DNA from: Argyresthia goedartella
Lineage: Eukaryota; Arthropoda; Insecta; Lepidoptera; Argyresthiidae
DNA length: 64,000 bases
Reading direction: 5' to 3'
Assembly (NCBI GenBank): GCA_949825045.1
Contig: OX463827.1
Coordinates: 8,206,501-8,270,500 of the forward strand
The notes beneath the pieces were generated by a model that did not search any database, was not told the DNA's origin, and saw only the letters and a program-made list of their open reading frames with translations. A program made the position numbers and the translations under genes. Positions 52,673-63,705 of the stretch are shown in pieces. Each line of letters opens with the position of its first letter. The stretch's first letter is position 1.

Positions 52673-53956
52673 TTAGGTCCTTACATATGAAATTGGCGTT
52701 TTGCATGGGAGGAACATAAATTCGTTTTTTTTAAATATTATATATTTATTTAATCAAAGTATGTACCATTGCTATCTATACACTTTTGCCATCTCATAGG
52801 TAGTTCTTCGATCCCTTTACAAAAAAAAAACATTCGGACGGGAATCAAAAATCTTTGAAGGCGGTTTGGACTGCCCCATCGGAGTTGAATTTTTTCCCTT
52901 TCAAGAAGTTATCCAAATTTCGAAAAAAATGGTAATCTGTTGGAACAAGGTCCGGAGAGTACGGTGGATGTCTTAGACATTCCAATTGAAGCTCCTCTAA
53001 TATGGTAGCCGTCTGTTGTGCAGTGTGTGGTCTAGCGTTATCAGGAAGCAGCAGTGGCCTAGAGCGATTGACCAGCCTCGGTTGTTTAGCAGCTAGCTTT
53101 TCCATCATGATTTGCAGTTGCTGACAATAGACATCTGCCGTAATCTTCTGGCCAGATTTAAGCAAGCTGTAGTGAACGACACAAGCACTAGTCCACCAAA
53201 CGCTCACAAGTGACTTTTTTGGAGTCAATTTTCGCTTGGAGCATGGTTTGGCTGGTTCGGCAGGGTTCAGCCATTGCGATGAGCGCTTCCGATTATCGTA
53301 CAGGATCCACTTTTCATCACAGGTATTGATTCGATTTAAAATCCTTTCATTATTGTGCCGGGTGAGTAATGCAACGCAGCAGTCATCGCGCGTTTGTTGA
53401 TTTGCTTCACTCAGTTCGTGAGGTACCCACCTTTCAAGCTTTTTCACCTTCCCAATTTGCTTCAAGTGGATTAAAACAGTTTTATCACTAACACCGCAGC
53501 CTGCAGCTAACTCAGACGTGGTTTGCGATGGATCCGCTTCCACAATAGCCTTCAATTCTTCATTATCAACTTTGGTCTCCGGCCGTCCACGGGGCTTTTT
53601 CTGCAGGTCGAAATTTCCAGAACAAAAACGTTGGAACCAAAAGCGCACTGTGTTTTCTATTGCGGCACCATCGCCATACACATCATTAATCCTTCAAGCC
53701 GTTTCTGCAGCACTGGTGCCACGGTAGAACTCATACTCGTAAATAACGCGATATTTCAAGTTTTCCATTTTGTAAGCTGAGTGTCGCAAGAAAAAAAACA
53801 ATTGAGGAAAAAATAAATGAATTATAATTTTAGAAATACAAATACATGATTAAATAGCTGTATAAATTTGAATTTGGAATTCCTAACCATAGAGGAGATA
53901 TTTGAGATCAAAGTGGCCAGTACGGCGAAACGCCAATTTCATATGTAAGGACCTAA
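52673..53956 (-). mobile_element. mariner element (DD34D), nearly full length
   Basis: 1284 bp, the canonical mariner length. The terminal inverted repeats are TTAGGTCCTTACATATGAAA at 52673 and TTTCATATGTAAGGACCTAA ending at 53956, flanked by TA (52671-52672 and 53957-53958). The ends resemble the cecropia-type mariner as I recall it. The transposase on the minus strand is broken by a stop and a frameshift. Confidence 0.88.
52743..53768 (-). pseudogene. mariner transposase, one stop plus 3' frameshift
   Basis: The start is the ATG at 53768 (MENLKYRVIYEYEFYRGTSA). An in-frame TGA near 53696 breaks the N-terminus after ETA. The open part 53681-52845 holds VRFWFQRFCSGNFDL, then the catalytic Asp in TCDEKWILYDN, Asp in LLPDNARPHTA, and the third Asp in YSPDLVPTDYHFF. 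Exactly 34 residues separate the last two, so it is DD34D. After FKDF a stop and a shift near an A/T run (52817-52832) displace the conserved ending ELPMRWQKCIDSNGTYF. Other residues look well preserved, so decay is recent. Confidence 0.88.
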
Positions 53957-53959
53957 TAT

Positions 53960-54880
53960 GTCGGACTTAGGTTTACCTAGCTTAAGCCCGATGTAGGAAC
54001 GGTGTGAAGTCCAAAAGGTGTAAATTAACGAGAATAGATTGTACTAACGTGTCTATTCCTATAGTGTAGTTTAATGAAAACAAAAATAACGTGAGCTTGC
54101 ACAAGGAACTGCTACGATTTGTTCCAGGCGTTACGATTTTCTACTACGAGTAGTACGGTTTTGCTTAGTCAATTCATTTGATTGACTTTGAGCGCTCGGT
54201 CATTAGCGCCAGCGTCACATATCGCGCTCATTTAAAAATCAACTAACGTTCGACAAAACAGTGACCGTAACGTTATTTTGTGTCCACTAATTCGCTTTCC
54301 AAAAATAGATAAGAATCGTTTAACTTAAGTGTGAATTTGATCATAAAAGTAACTTAGTTTTAACATAACTCTTGGGTCGGATCTGAGCTCCGCTTTAATG
54401 TATAGTGCTGGGTACACTTATACTACACACATACCACTCCCCCGGGAAGGACCTTCGTACCGCGATAAAAACTAGCTATTTTATTGTATCTCGCATCAAC
54501 CCGCTCTTTCGCGAAAAGGAGATTACTACCCGACGAACCCGGATGTGAACCTTTTTTTTTTTTGTGGTATAAATCGCGCAACAAATTAAGAGCGCCGGGC
54601 GACGTTGGCGGGTATTGAAAAGTGACTACTGCGCATTCAAGGCCACCGCTCATAAAGTGTGGCGCGACGTATATATTTGGTGGACAATCGACGACAATAG
54701 TGGCTGATTGATTAGGCATCCATAATTTTGCTTAACACTCGTTTCTACGATATAGTGAATACTGGATATTAATAAGTTCTAAATGTGATTGAAAACATCG
54801 TGATTGGATAAATACATTTTATGTGCCCGTGCTTCTGCCAGTTCGAATGGGGAAAGTGACGGACCATTATTTTTGTATAC
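53960..54880. other. dpr intron 4; no gene seen
   Basis: A minus-strand 98-codon frame (54423-54719) begins MPNQSATIVVDCPPNIYV and ends KVLPGGVVCV; I recognise no domain and suspect repeat-derived sequence. A weak SINE family C 3' motif is at about 54820-54865. Confidence 0.4.
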
Positions 54881-54884
54881 ATAC

Positions 54885-56570
54885 AGGAGGAGACTGATAT
54901 TTTTTACATATACGAAGGGAGGCTGATATATTTTATACATACGGGGGGAGGCTGTAATTTTTATACATACGGGGGAAAGCTGATATATTTATACATTGGG
55001 GAGGCTGAAACATTTCATTTTATGCATACGGAGGGAGGCTGTTACATTAATTCATACAGGGGAGGCTGATATATTTTATACATAAGGGGGAGGCTAAAAT
55101 ATTTTATATATACGGGGGGAGGCTGATATATTTCATACTATACGGGGAGAAGCGTATATATTTTATACAAACGGGGGGAGGCTGATATATTTAATACAAA
55201 CGGGGGGAGGCTGATATATTTTATACAAACGGGGGGAGGCTGATATATTTTATACATAAGGGGGAGGCGGATATATTTTATACAAACGGGGGGAGGCTGA
55301 TATATTTTATACAAACGGGGGGAGGCGGATATATTTTATACATAAGGGGGAGGCGGATATATTTTATACAAACGGGGGGAGGCTGATATATTTTATACAT
55401 AAGGGGGAGGCGGACATATTTTATACAAACGGGGGGAGGCTGATATATTTTATACATAAGGGGGAGGTGGATATATTTTATACAAACGGGGGGAGGCTGA
55501 TATATTTTATACAAACGGGGGGAGGCGGATATATTTTATACAAACGGGGGAGGCTGATATATTTTATACATAAGGGGGAGGCGGATATATTTTATACAAA
55601 CGGGGGGAGGCGGATATATTTTATACAAACGGGGGGAGGCTGATATATTTTATACATAAGGGGGAGGCGGATATATTTTATACAAACAAGGGGAGGCGGA
55701 TATATTTTATACAAACGGGGGGAGGCGGATATATTTTATACAAACGGGGGGAGGCGGATATATTTTATAAAAACGGGGGGAGGCTGATATATTCTATACA
55801 TAAGTTTACACAAATGGGGGGAGGCGGATATATTTTATACAAACGGGGGGAGGCTGATATATTTTATACATAAGGGGGAGGCGGACATATTTTAAACAAA
55901 CGGGGGGAGGCTGATATATTTTATACATAAGGGGGAGGTGGATATATTTTATACAAACGGGGGGAGGCTGATATATTTTATACAAACGGGGGGAGGCGGA
56001 TATATTTTATACAAACGGGGGGAGGCTGATATATTTTATACATAAGGGGGAGGCGGATATATTTTATACAAACGGGGGGAGGCGGATATATTTTATACAA
56101 ACGGGGGGAGGCTGATATATTTTATACATAAGGGGGAGGCGGATATATTTTATACAAACAGGGGGAGGCGGATATATTTTATACAAACGGGGGGAGGCGG
56201 ATATATTTTATACAAACGGGGGGAGGCGGATATATTTTATAAAAACGGGGGGAGGCTGATATATTCTATACATAAGTTTACACAAATGGGGGGAGGCGGA
56301 TATATTTTATACAAACGGGGGGAGGCTGATATATTTTATACATAAGGGGGAGGCGGATATATTTTATACAAACAGGGGGAGGCGGATATATTTTATACAA
56401 ACGGGGGGAGGCTGATATATTTTATACATAAGGGGGAGGCGGATATATTTTACACAAATGGGGGGAGGCGGATATATTTTTTACAAACGGGGGGAGGCTG
56501 ATATATTTTAAACAAACGGGGGGAGGCGGATATATTTTATACAAACGGGGGGAGGCTGATATATTTTCTT
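54885..56570. repeat. Minisatellite, 28-29 bp unit, ~58 copies
   Basis: Tandem units with consensus GATATATTTTATACAAAC followed by GGGGGGAGGCG; a common variant has ATACATAAGGGGGAGGC and is one base shorter. The first ~300 bp (54885-55170) are degenerate and the rest homogeneous. Within the homogeneous part, ~471-bp blocks repeat (anchors at 55411/55882, 55466/55937 and 55791/56263). The array abuts the Helitron Rep sequence. The 78-codon proline-rich minus-strand frame inside it is only the repeat read as codons. Confidence 0.92.
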
Positions 56571-56683
56571 ATCTTTTCGTTAAAGAAAGTTCTCTTCTAA
56601 ACAAAGGTAATCAGTTTGGGAACTGTGTTGTTTTCATATTCTCAGTCGAATGGCAAAAACGGGGTCTTCCCCACATTCACATC

Positions 56684-57055
56684 TTGCTATGGCTGGAGCA
56701 GCGTATCACCCCAGACAAGATTGACAATGTTATTTGTGCCGAAATACCAGACTCAGAAAAAGACCCACTCCTCTATGTTATTGTGAAGGCAAATATGATA
56801 CATGGTCCTTGCGGTACTTTCAACTACAAATCACCCTGCATGAAAAATGGTAGTTGTAGTATGATATACCCTCAACCACTTCTTAAGGAACTCGACACCC
56901 AGACAGGAGACGATGGATATCCGCAATATAGGAGGAGGTCTCCAGCTAACGGTGGTCACGAAATAATAATCAACGAAATTGAGTTGGACAACCGCTGGGT
57001 GGTGCCTTACAATTCTGTACTTTCAATGCTCATATTAATGTGGAGCTCATATTAA
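56684..57055 (+). pseudogene. Helitron Rep-domain fragment
   Basis: A 123-codon open piece of the Helitron replication initiator domain, from LLWLEQRITPDKID through ICAEIPDSEKDPLLY, MIHGPCGTFNYKSPCM to NRWVVPYNSVLSML. The HUH histidines (PHIHI) lie just upstream of its first Met, in frame, and the Tyr-containing YIYKYVNKG motif just downstream but out of frame. It is therefore an interrupted part of a much longer protein. Confidence 0.82.
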
Positions 57056-57453
57056 TTCTTTTAAATCTTTCAAATATATTTATAAGTACGTGAACAAGGG
57101 TAGTTATCAAGCTGCCTTTATTCTGGAGAATGAGAAAGATGATGTGAAAATCTACTAAAGCTGCTGGTACATAAGCAGTTCCGAAGCAGTTTGGAGGATC
57201 TTACCTTTCCCATTCATGAAAAGTTCCCCCTGTCTTACATCTTGCTGTTCATCTTGAAAACGGTCAGCGTGTATATTTAACCTCTAATAACCTGTCAGAT
57301 AAAATAAACAGCCCACCTCAGACAACGCTATTTTTATTTGCAAAACGGACAATTTTGCTAAGACGCTGTTATACTCTCTGATGTCCCTTCCTTTGTCTGA
57401 AAAAACAAAAAATAATTAGAAGAAAAAAAGGGGAAACTTATAGAGGGCTGTGT

Positions 57454-57789
57454 GTGCAGTGGCCAGGAGTGAAAAAAGGGCATGCTCTAGGTAGGGCATA
57501 CACGATTCATCCAAACAACAGCGAGTGCTCCCACCTACGCCTGCTGCTTCATCAAAATGTCATTCACGACATTTTGATGAAGTCATTCGAAGGTGCAGAA
57601 CACCTGTACAAGTCTGTAGATACTGAAGTAAATACAGATGATGCTGTACAATATCTTGTAGAGTTCCTAAATGCGCTAAACCCACCTGGTCTACCATCTC
57701 ACACACTTTTCCACAAAGTGAGTGCTCCAGTCATGCTATTGCGAAATCTCACCCACTGCCATAATGCCACCAGCAGCCCTATGGCGTAA
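57454..57789 (+). pseudogene. Helitron helicase fragment at a deletion junction
   Basis: The frame begins WPGVKKGHALGRAYTIHPNN, SECSHLRLLLH, from the region after the Rep domain. It then jumps to DTEVNTDDAVQYLVEFLNAL, NPPGLPSH, PVMLLRNL from the late helicase. At the join, 57547-57561 and 57568-57582 are a perfect 15-bp inverted repeat (CTTCATCAAAATGTC), as left by a template switch. Several hundred codons of helicase are missing. Confidence 0.75.
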
Positions 57790-58489
57790 CTCTCTGAAGT
57801 TCATAGCGTGTGTCTATGGTTCATCTCATGCTCATACAATTTCATCGATTGCGGGGTATCATCGAAGGCTTCTAGGCTTCATTCAATGAGCTTGGGTTTG
57901 GCCTCCATTATGATGCTACTTGCGTGATACCAATTTGACAGATGAAGCTGGTGCAAGGTGTCAAACGTAAAAGTCTATATGAAGTTCATAGCTCAGACGA
58001 CTTACGCCATAAGGCTGCTGGTTACGCGTAAAAGCCTTACATAAAAACGTGGTAGAGGCCATTGTATATATTGGCTGTGCTGTGTGACAATCTGTGTATA
58101 TAGCGCGGATACCACGTATTTCGTCGGAGTAGCCATTTCAGTTTAAAAGACTACAGTTTCCTCTTAATGTCTGTTTCGCAATGACGATGAATAAGTCTCA
58201 GGGTCAGTCACTGATCTTAGGGGAGACTGCCTTTCGCACGGTCAGTTCTACGTGGCCTGCTCGAGAGTGAGCTCACCTAGGAGCCTGGTCGTATTAACAT
58301 CTGAGCGCAGAACCTCTAATGTAGTTTATAAAGAGGTACTATAAGTATACAGATAAAAGAAGTAAAAGTCTTAACACCTGTGAAAAGCAGCCTAAAAATT
58401 GTATCCTCAGTTTTCAAAATGTATTTGAAATATATTGACTACAAAAAAACTAAAATAATGCGGGTGAAGCCGCGGGCAAACGCTAGCAA

Positions 58490-59375
58490 ATAAATAAATA
58501 AATGTTTCTCAATACTGAAATCAGGGTGTAGGGCAAGATGATCCCGGAATATTGGATGTTTTTGGATGAAGCAAAACAAGCGTAATTCTATACATAGTTA
58601 CTTTATATGAAAGAGGCCCCTACACCCAAGTAAATAATGTTCTTTCGAAGTTATTTTACTAAATTTTGCTGTACTATATAACATATAATAACACATACGA
58701 TATGGATGCTAAGCCAGATTATCATCTACGCACATTTGGTAAGCTAAAGCTTGTAAGACTAAGCTCGTCAAACGTGGCATTGTTTATTTGTGTTTATTTT
58801 CCAAGTAACGTGACGCTAAGACCATCATCGCTGCACGAAAAGAGGTTTTATTTCTGCTTATAAGCAGAAATAAAAGCGCCATCTTCTTTTTGAAAGGATT
58901 TGAGAGAAAAATATTCATTTTCACTTTAGCTAAACCTTGGGGATAAAGTTTCGGAAACAAGAATTTCAGCATCTAAAGTCTGGTTTAGACAGAGTTAGCA
59001 ACTGACTCCAAACTCGAGTCAAGTCAGTACTAACCCGTGGCTCACCCGATACTGACTTAACTTATTTAAAAAGATTTGGAGTCAATACTGTGCTGTCGCC
59101 ACGACATCTTACTGCATCGTTTTGTCGTGTTAGAACTGACTTGCCTTGAATTCAGAGTCATTTACTTACCCTGTTTAAAGGGTTAAAAGACAGCCTTAAA
59201 GTGCGGTCTTTCATTAGCAAGAAGACACTACAGAGCGTATCGAATCAAGCTGCAGCGATGCTGCATAGCAGCAAAAACTAAACTACTCGCGATATCTTCG
59301 CGATCGATTCTTGTGATTTATGTCAACCAAGTGGCATGCATGAGTCGCGCTTGTCAGTGTCTATGACACGACACT
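58490..59375. other. dpr intron 4; no gene seen
   Basis: Non-coding. It contains a perfect 30-bp loopless palindrome, TTTTATTTCTGCTTA at 58846-58860 and its inverse at 58861-58875. Confidence 0.55.
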
Positions 59376-59378
59376 TTT

Positions 59379-60070
59379 CCTCTGGAATGTCCCTGTACAG
59401 CGAATCTCGTGGACCCTAACGCGTCCAAGGTTCTGGCGAAAATAAACTTTCAATCGACTTGCGTTAGGAATTTGATAAGTTTGTTAGGTTATTTTATTAG
59501 TTTCCTAACATGTTATGTACCATAATAAAGTTTATGAAATTACCTATCTTGTGATGTATAGTACTCACATGTGATAATAAAGTTGATAAGGCTTTTCATC
59601 TATTGTTTGCAGAATCCATTATTTGACACTGACACCTCTAATTATATTTCGTTCTTACGGGCCAAACACAAAACTTACACTATTTTCCATTTTTCACATC
59701 ACCACTATTAATTTCTCCAGCGATAAGATGTATTATTTTATTACAAAACACAGTAATTACTTCACAATAAATAAATATTGACAAACATAAAATGTAAGTC
59801 TGCGGCCGACCTGCCCGAAATAGCGACATGGCTTGGTATTTTACTTATTTTGATCTAATTTGGCTGTCTCAATGTCAGTTCCAATCATATCACACGGTTG
59901 CCAACTAAACTACTCATAATCTAAGACTACTTCCGGGAACATTCTGAAACTTGGTGAATATTCATGAAACGTCGAAGTTTGCAATACTTTCTATGCGCTT
60001 ATGCAGCGCACAGGACGCTAGCCGCCCAAAAAAGTTATGCGCTTATGTAGCGCATAGGACGTTTGACGGG
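59379..60070. mobile_element. piggyBac-like non-autonomous element, copy 2 (inverted)
   Basis: Reverse complement of 2491-3139 over its whole length. It starts CCTCTGGAATG and ends GACGTTTGACGGG. It is 43 bp longer because the GCGCTTATG.AGCGCA block near the right end is duplicated (59995-60060). Flanks TTTT and ATAA suggest a decayed TTAA duplication. No transposase. Confidence 0.72.
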
Positions 60071-60074
60071 ATAA

Positions 60075-61200
60075 ACAAACCTAATAACATAAGGCCTTTC
60101 TTTGCTACTTAACAAATTATCATATATTTGCATTCACTCTGCAACGAGATGTCTTGTTACTCTGACATATTAATTAGCTTGATGCCATTCGACATATTCA
60201 TAATGTTTCCTTCTAATTTCATTGGTATGGACAGATGAATGTGCCATATCCTATATGGCTTGCAGTTAAGATCGAAGCAACGGCCCAACTCAGCAGTAAC
60301 TTGCTACGCAAATGCGACCGCGAAAATTGCTAATGAATAAATAAAACGCACATTTCGCGCGCTTTCAACCCGAAATTGCTTTACGACCCAATTTATTCAA
60401 GGAGAATAAACCTCATCACTCACTCAAGCTTATTTACGCTGACAATAACATCGTCGAGTGTGTTCTTAGGTTACGTTACGTAGTATTCAATTTATCAAAT
60501 TACCAGGTGTTCTTTTATAAAATCAGGGTATAATTAGGTACGAATTTTTGGTCTCGATAATTTCCAATGATTCCTCAAAAGGTCTCTTGGCGTTGTCTTT
60601 TGACTGTCTTTTGTCTACTACCTAGTCAAGTCTTTTGTATTGGGTCTACGTGGGTATTGTCTAATAACTATCTTTGAAGCGGTAATCCTGCTAAAGAAGA
60701 CACTTCCCAAGTCCAGAAAAAAAAGATATGATGACATCCCTTTCCGTTAATCATAGTGTTTGAAAACATCGTGACTTAAATCGAAACTTACGGAAAAAAC
60801 TCAATAGATGTTTTTTCTTGGGTTCTAAAAGAACTTAATTACTACATACAAACCAAAAAGGTTTCTGCCTGCATAAAAATAAAACATAAAAATAATCAGT
60901 GGTTTTAAAAAAAATATGAACAATACAATTTTCGCAGCCATGTTGCAGTGTGAGCTGCTATGAACTTTATTCTAATAAGGTTATGTCCGAAATTTGAACC
61001 ACCACCACGAATCGAGGTGATAACTTTACCGATAAGCGATATACTGTTACAGTTATTGTAATCTTAATGTAATGTTATTATAATATTTGATAAAAAAAAT
61101 AAAAAAACAATTACATCTAGGTATTTGATGGCTGGATATGTACAAAGTTTCTCAAAATTTAATAATTCATACTACAATAATAATCATTAAGACATACAGA
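60075..61200. other. dpr intron 4; no gene seen
   Basis: AT-rich non-coding sequence without recognisable elements. Confidence 0.5.
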
Positions 61201-61204
61201 AAAC

Positions 61205-61330
61205 TTATTAGAGAAAAGTTTACAAAGACGAGCTTATCTCTAACAAGAGATTTCTTCCATCAAACCATAGTTGGACAGGAGTAGTTGGTCTTCCATATAT
61301 TTTAATGTAATATAGTTACAGTAAGTAAAT
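61205..61330 (-). mobile_element. LINE 3' UTR fragment
   Basis: ACAAAGACGAGCTTATCTCT, AACAAGAGATTTCTTCCATC is the inverse of the 3' UTR motif found at 33730-33765 and, in the same orientation as here, at 13990-14040. Confidence 0.55.
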
Positions 61331-61773
61331 AATTTTAATAGGTATCTTTAAAGTTAATGACGAAAATCACGGCAACGGGCTTATAAAGCTCTCATTGAAG
61401 AAGGCTTACTCATTTGAAATAATATTGTCAGAGCTTTCAACCTTTAAGCTGTTTAGAATGACCTTTATTTAACCTATCAGACCAACTTTACCCAGCATAT
61501 AACAACACCAGGTAGGTTCTTAACTTCCATGTTTCTAGAAAGTTCCTCAAAATATATATGTACATTTGAACAAAACTTTTCGATTCTCCGCCGTATCTCC
61601 GTGCACTGTGAGTAAAAGTAGAACGGCGTCGGTTTGTCAGACTGTACGTATGCCGCGTAGAAACTTCGAGTCCCCAGTCGCGTGGCAAACTCCTCAGGAC
61701 TTGGAATCGAAGTTGCTCTACGACTACACCTTTCTATCCTGTTACACCCTGTATAGAACAGGTAGCTTATATA

Positions 61774-62005
61774 CACTGACGAGCAATGAAAAAGTTCCAA
61801 ACACAAAATGGCGACAAACACGCATCCAATTTTTTAAAACATTTAATTTAAAATTTGAACACAATATTGACGTTTTTATTTGGTAATATTCTGATGCGCT
61901 GTTAAATGTACTTCAATATTGCAGACGGCGTCATTAAGCTAACCTTTCCCGATTAGGAGTAATTCGGTGCTATCTCACTGGGAACTTTTTCATTGCTCCT
62001 CAGTG
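61774..62005. mobile_element. Tc1/mariner-type MITE with TA duplication
   Basis: CACTGACGAGCAATGAAAAA at 61774 is mirrored by TTTTTCATTGCTCCTCAGTG ending at 62005, with one mismatch over 25 bp. Both ends are flanked by TA (61772-61773 and 62006-62007). At 232 bp with no coding capacity, it is a non-autonomous member of the superfamily. The 106-codon frame crossing it is not a gene. Confidence 0.85.
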
Positions 62006-62149
62006 TAATACACGGAGTCAAGTAACTCAACGTCAAGCGAGTAGGTACAAGGCCTCCCGATCACACAGGTTCTGGCAGAGATATTGAAAAAAAACAATGT
62101 CACTTGGTTTATCGATGACGTGTCGTCACATTTACTAGAAATACACGGG

Positions 62150-63030
62150 CCTTTTTAGGGTTCCATAGAGAAACAGGGAACCCTTAGGGTCAAAACACAC
62201 CATTGCCAAATACGCGACCGAAGTTCGGCGTGATTACGCCTGCAATGTTTTGTCAATCACGTAAGGTTCAATTCAGGAACGAAAAATTCAGCCGCGGATC
62301 TTCGCGCGTTTTAGGCCATGGTATGTCGACACACTTATAGTTTCGTCAAGTCTGTCTGTCCGTCTGTCCGTCCGTCACATCAATTTCATGTCACAGCAAT
62401 TTTATTCCGAAAATATTAGGACTACACAGTTGAAACTGGGTATGCAGATGTATTCTGTGAACCGCTTTACGATTTTTATACAAAAATTGAAACAATAAAA
62501 AAAATATTAGGGCTTCCTAATACATGGAACTGAAAACAAAATAAAAATATCTTCCTCAAACCTACATGCGTAGGGTGTCTATAGATAGGTCTTTAAAAAT
62601 GACGTTGAGGTCCCTGAAATAATTTTTCAAAGAAAGAAGAGAAGAAGAGATACAAAGTGGAAAAAATTATGTCCCCCCCCCCCCCTTACTTTTAAAGTAA
62701 GAGAGTGAAAAATCTATAAAAAAAATATGTTGTATATCTAAATAAACTATTTCAACGAAAATTTATTTGAACACAATAAAATAAGCAGTTTTTAAGATAT
62801 AAAACATTTATTAAAAACCGCAAATATAACTTTGTCATTCATACAAACACTATGAAAAACAAAGTAATTATTTGCTGGTGAAGATATTTTGAGTGATATT
62901 TTGGCTAGGTGTATCAGGTGTATGTGAAGCGGGTACCTTCCTAATTTAATTTAGTAGACTTATATTCTACATTTGGCACGGAACCCCAAAATGTGCAAAG
63001 TCCGACATGCACTTGGCCGGTTTTTATATA
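62150..63030. mobile_element. Diverged GGGTTCCG repeat, long version
   Basis: It begins CTTTTTAGGGTTCCATAG and ends CACGGAACCCC...CACTTGGCCGGTTTTT. Internal features are (GTCTGTCC)-type simple repeats at 62349-62375 and a run of ten or more C at 62672-62684. It is diverged from the family copies at 37890 and 40222 but has the same ends. Confidence 0.5.
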
Positions 63031-63424
63031 TTTGCCAGACCTTGTGTAATATATATACTGGCTTGACGTTGATTCACGCTACACCCTGTATGCCAGTCTA
63101 CAGGCGAAGCGATCTACTGTAAATATAAGTTCTTGGAGGTTTACGAATGTATACTGCTAAAGTATACCGTTGAAGTCAATAAAGTAACTAATGGCCGAAG
63201 GCACGTTCTGCTACTCAAATTAAGTGCCGCTTAACATATTGGCTGTCAGTTCCCGAGAGATAGTGTCAGGAAGTCTTTGATGGCTCTTCAAAATTCAAAA
63301 AATATATCCGGTTGTAAGCTAGACATATAGATGCTAGTCCCCTATAGGCGAATCATTATATATAAGTAAATTTTACTCCCTGGAGGTTTTCCAATATGTT
63401 TACTGTACTGTATAAGTTAATATA

Positions 63425-63705
63425 TCCAAAAGAGCTCAGTGGTCTAATGGGTTTCACGCTTGCTTCTCACACAGAATATGCAGGTTCGATTCCTGACCAT
63501 GTACCGATGACATAATTGATTAATACGTACGTTCTAACGGTGATGCAAAACATTGTGAGGAAACCTTCATCACTCCACATCTGCGGCGATGGGCTAGCCC
63601 CCTGTCACGAAAAAAAGGAGTATTGAATAATTGGCTCAAAGAGGGCACAATTGTGCCTCTGCCACTCCGTTTGGGAAAAGTCGTGACGCAATTTTATGTT
63701 ATGTT
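63425..63705 (+). mobile_element. tRNA-derived SINE, family C
   Basis: The head GAGCTCAGTGGTCTAATGGG has B box GGTTCGATTCC (63483-63493). It is followed by GACCATGTACCGATGAC, GCGGCGATGGGCTAGCCCCC and the 3' part CCGTTTGGGAAAAGTCGTG, then GTTATGTTATG. Confidence 0.75.

Larger units (their letters stand above)
56600..58486 (+). mobile_element. Helitron relic (Rep and Pif1-type helicase remnants, 3' hairpin end)
   Basis: In order: the Rep HUH motif with RGLPHIHILLWLE (56668-56702), and DNVICAEIPD...MIHGPCG (56684-57055). Next come YKYVNKGSYQAAFILENEKD (near 57080), WPGVKKGHALGRAYTIHPNN, and a late helicase piece VEFLNALNPPGLPSH. Helicase FPLNVCFAMTMNKSQGQS lies near 58150-58205 and CLSHGQFYVACSRV near 58220-58270. 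The element ends with the hairpin GCGGGTGAAGCCGCGGGC and CTAG at 58483-58486. Many stops and a large internal deletion show it is dead. The 5' end may be hidden by the minisatellite. Confidence 0.88.

Noticed and set aside
55278..55514. A proline-rich repeat protein on the minus strand
   Set aside because: It is the 28-29 bp minisatellite read in one frame; there is no start context, and the frame is a by-product of the unit lengths.
54885..56570. A CRISPR array
   Set aside because: The units are contiguous with no unique spacers, and the genome is eukaryotic. It is a minisatellite.
61477..61886. Overlapping frames of 106 and 114 codons on opposite strands
   Set aside because: Both run through the edge of a MITE, and neither shows a domain or codon bias.
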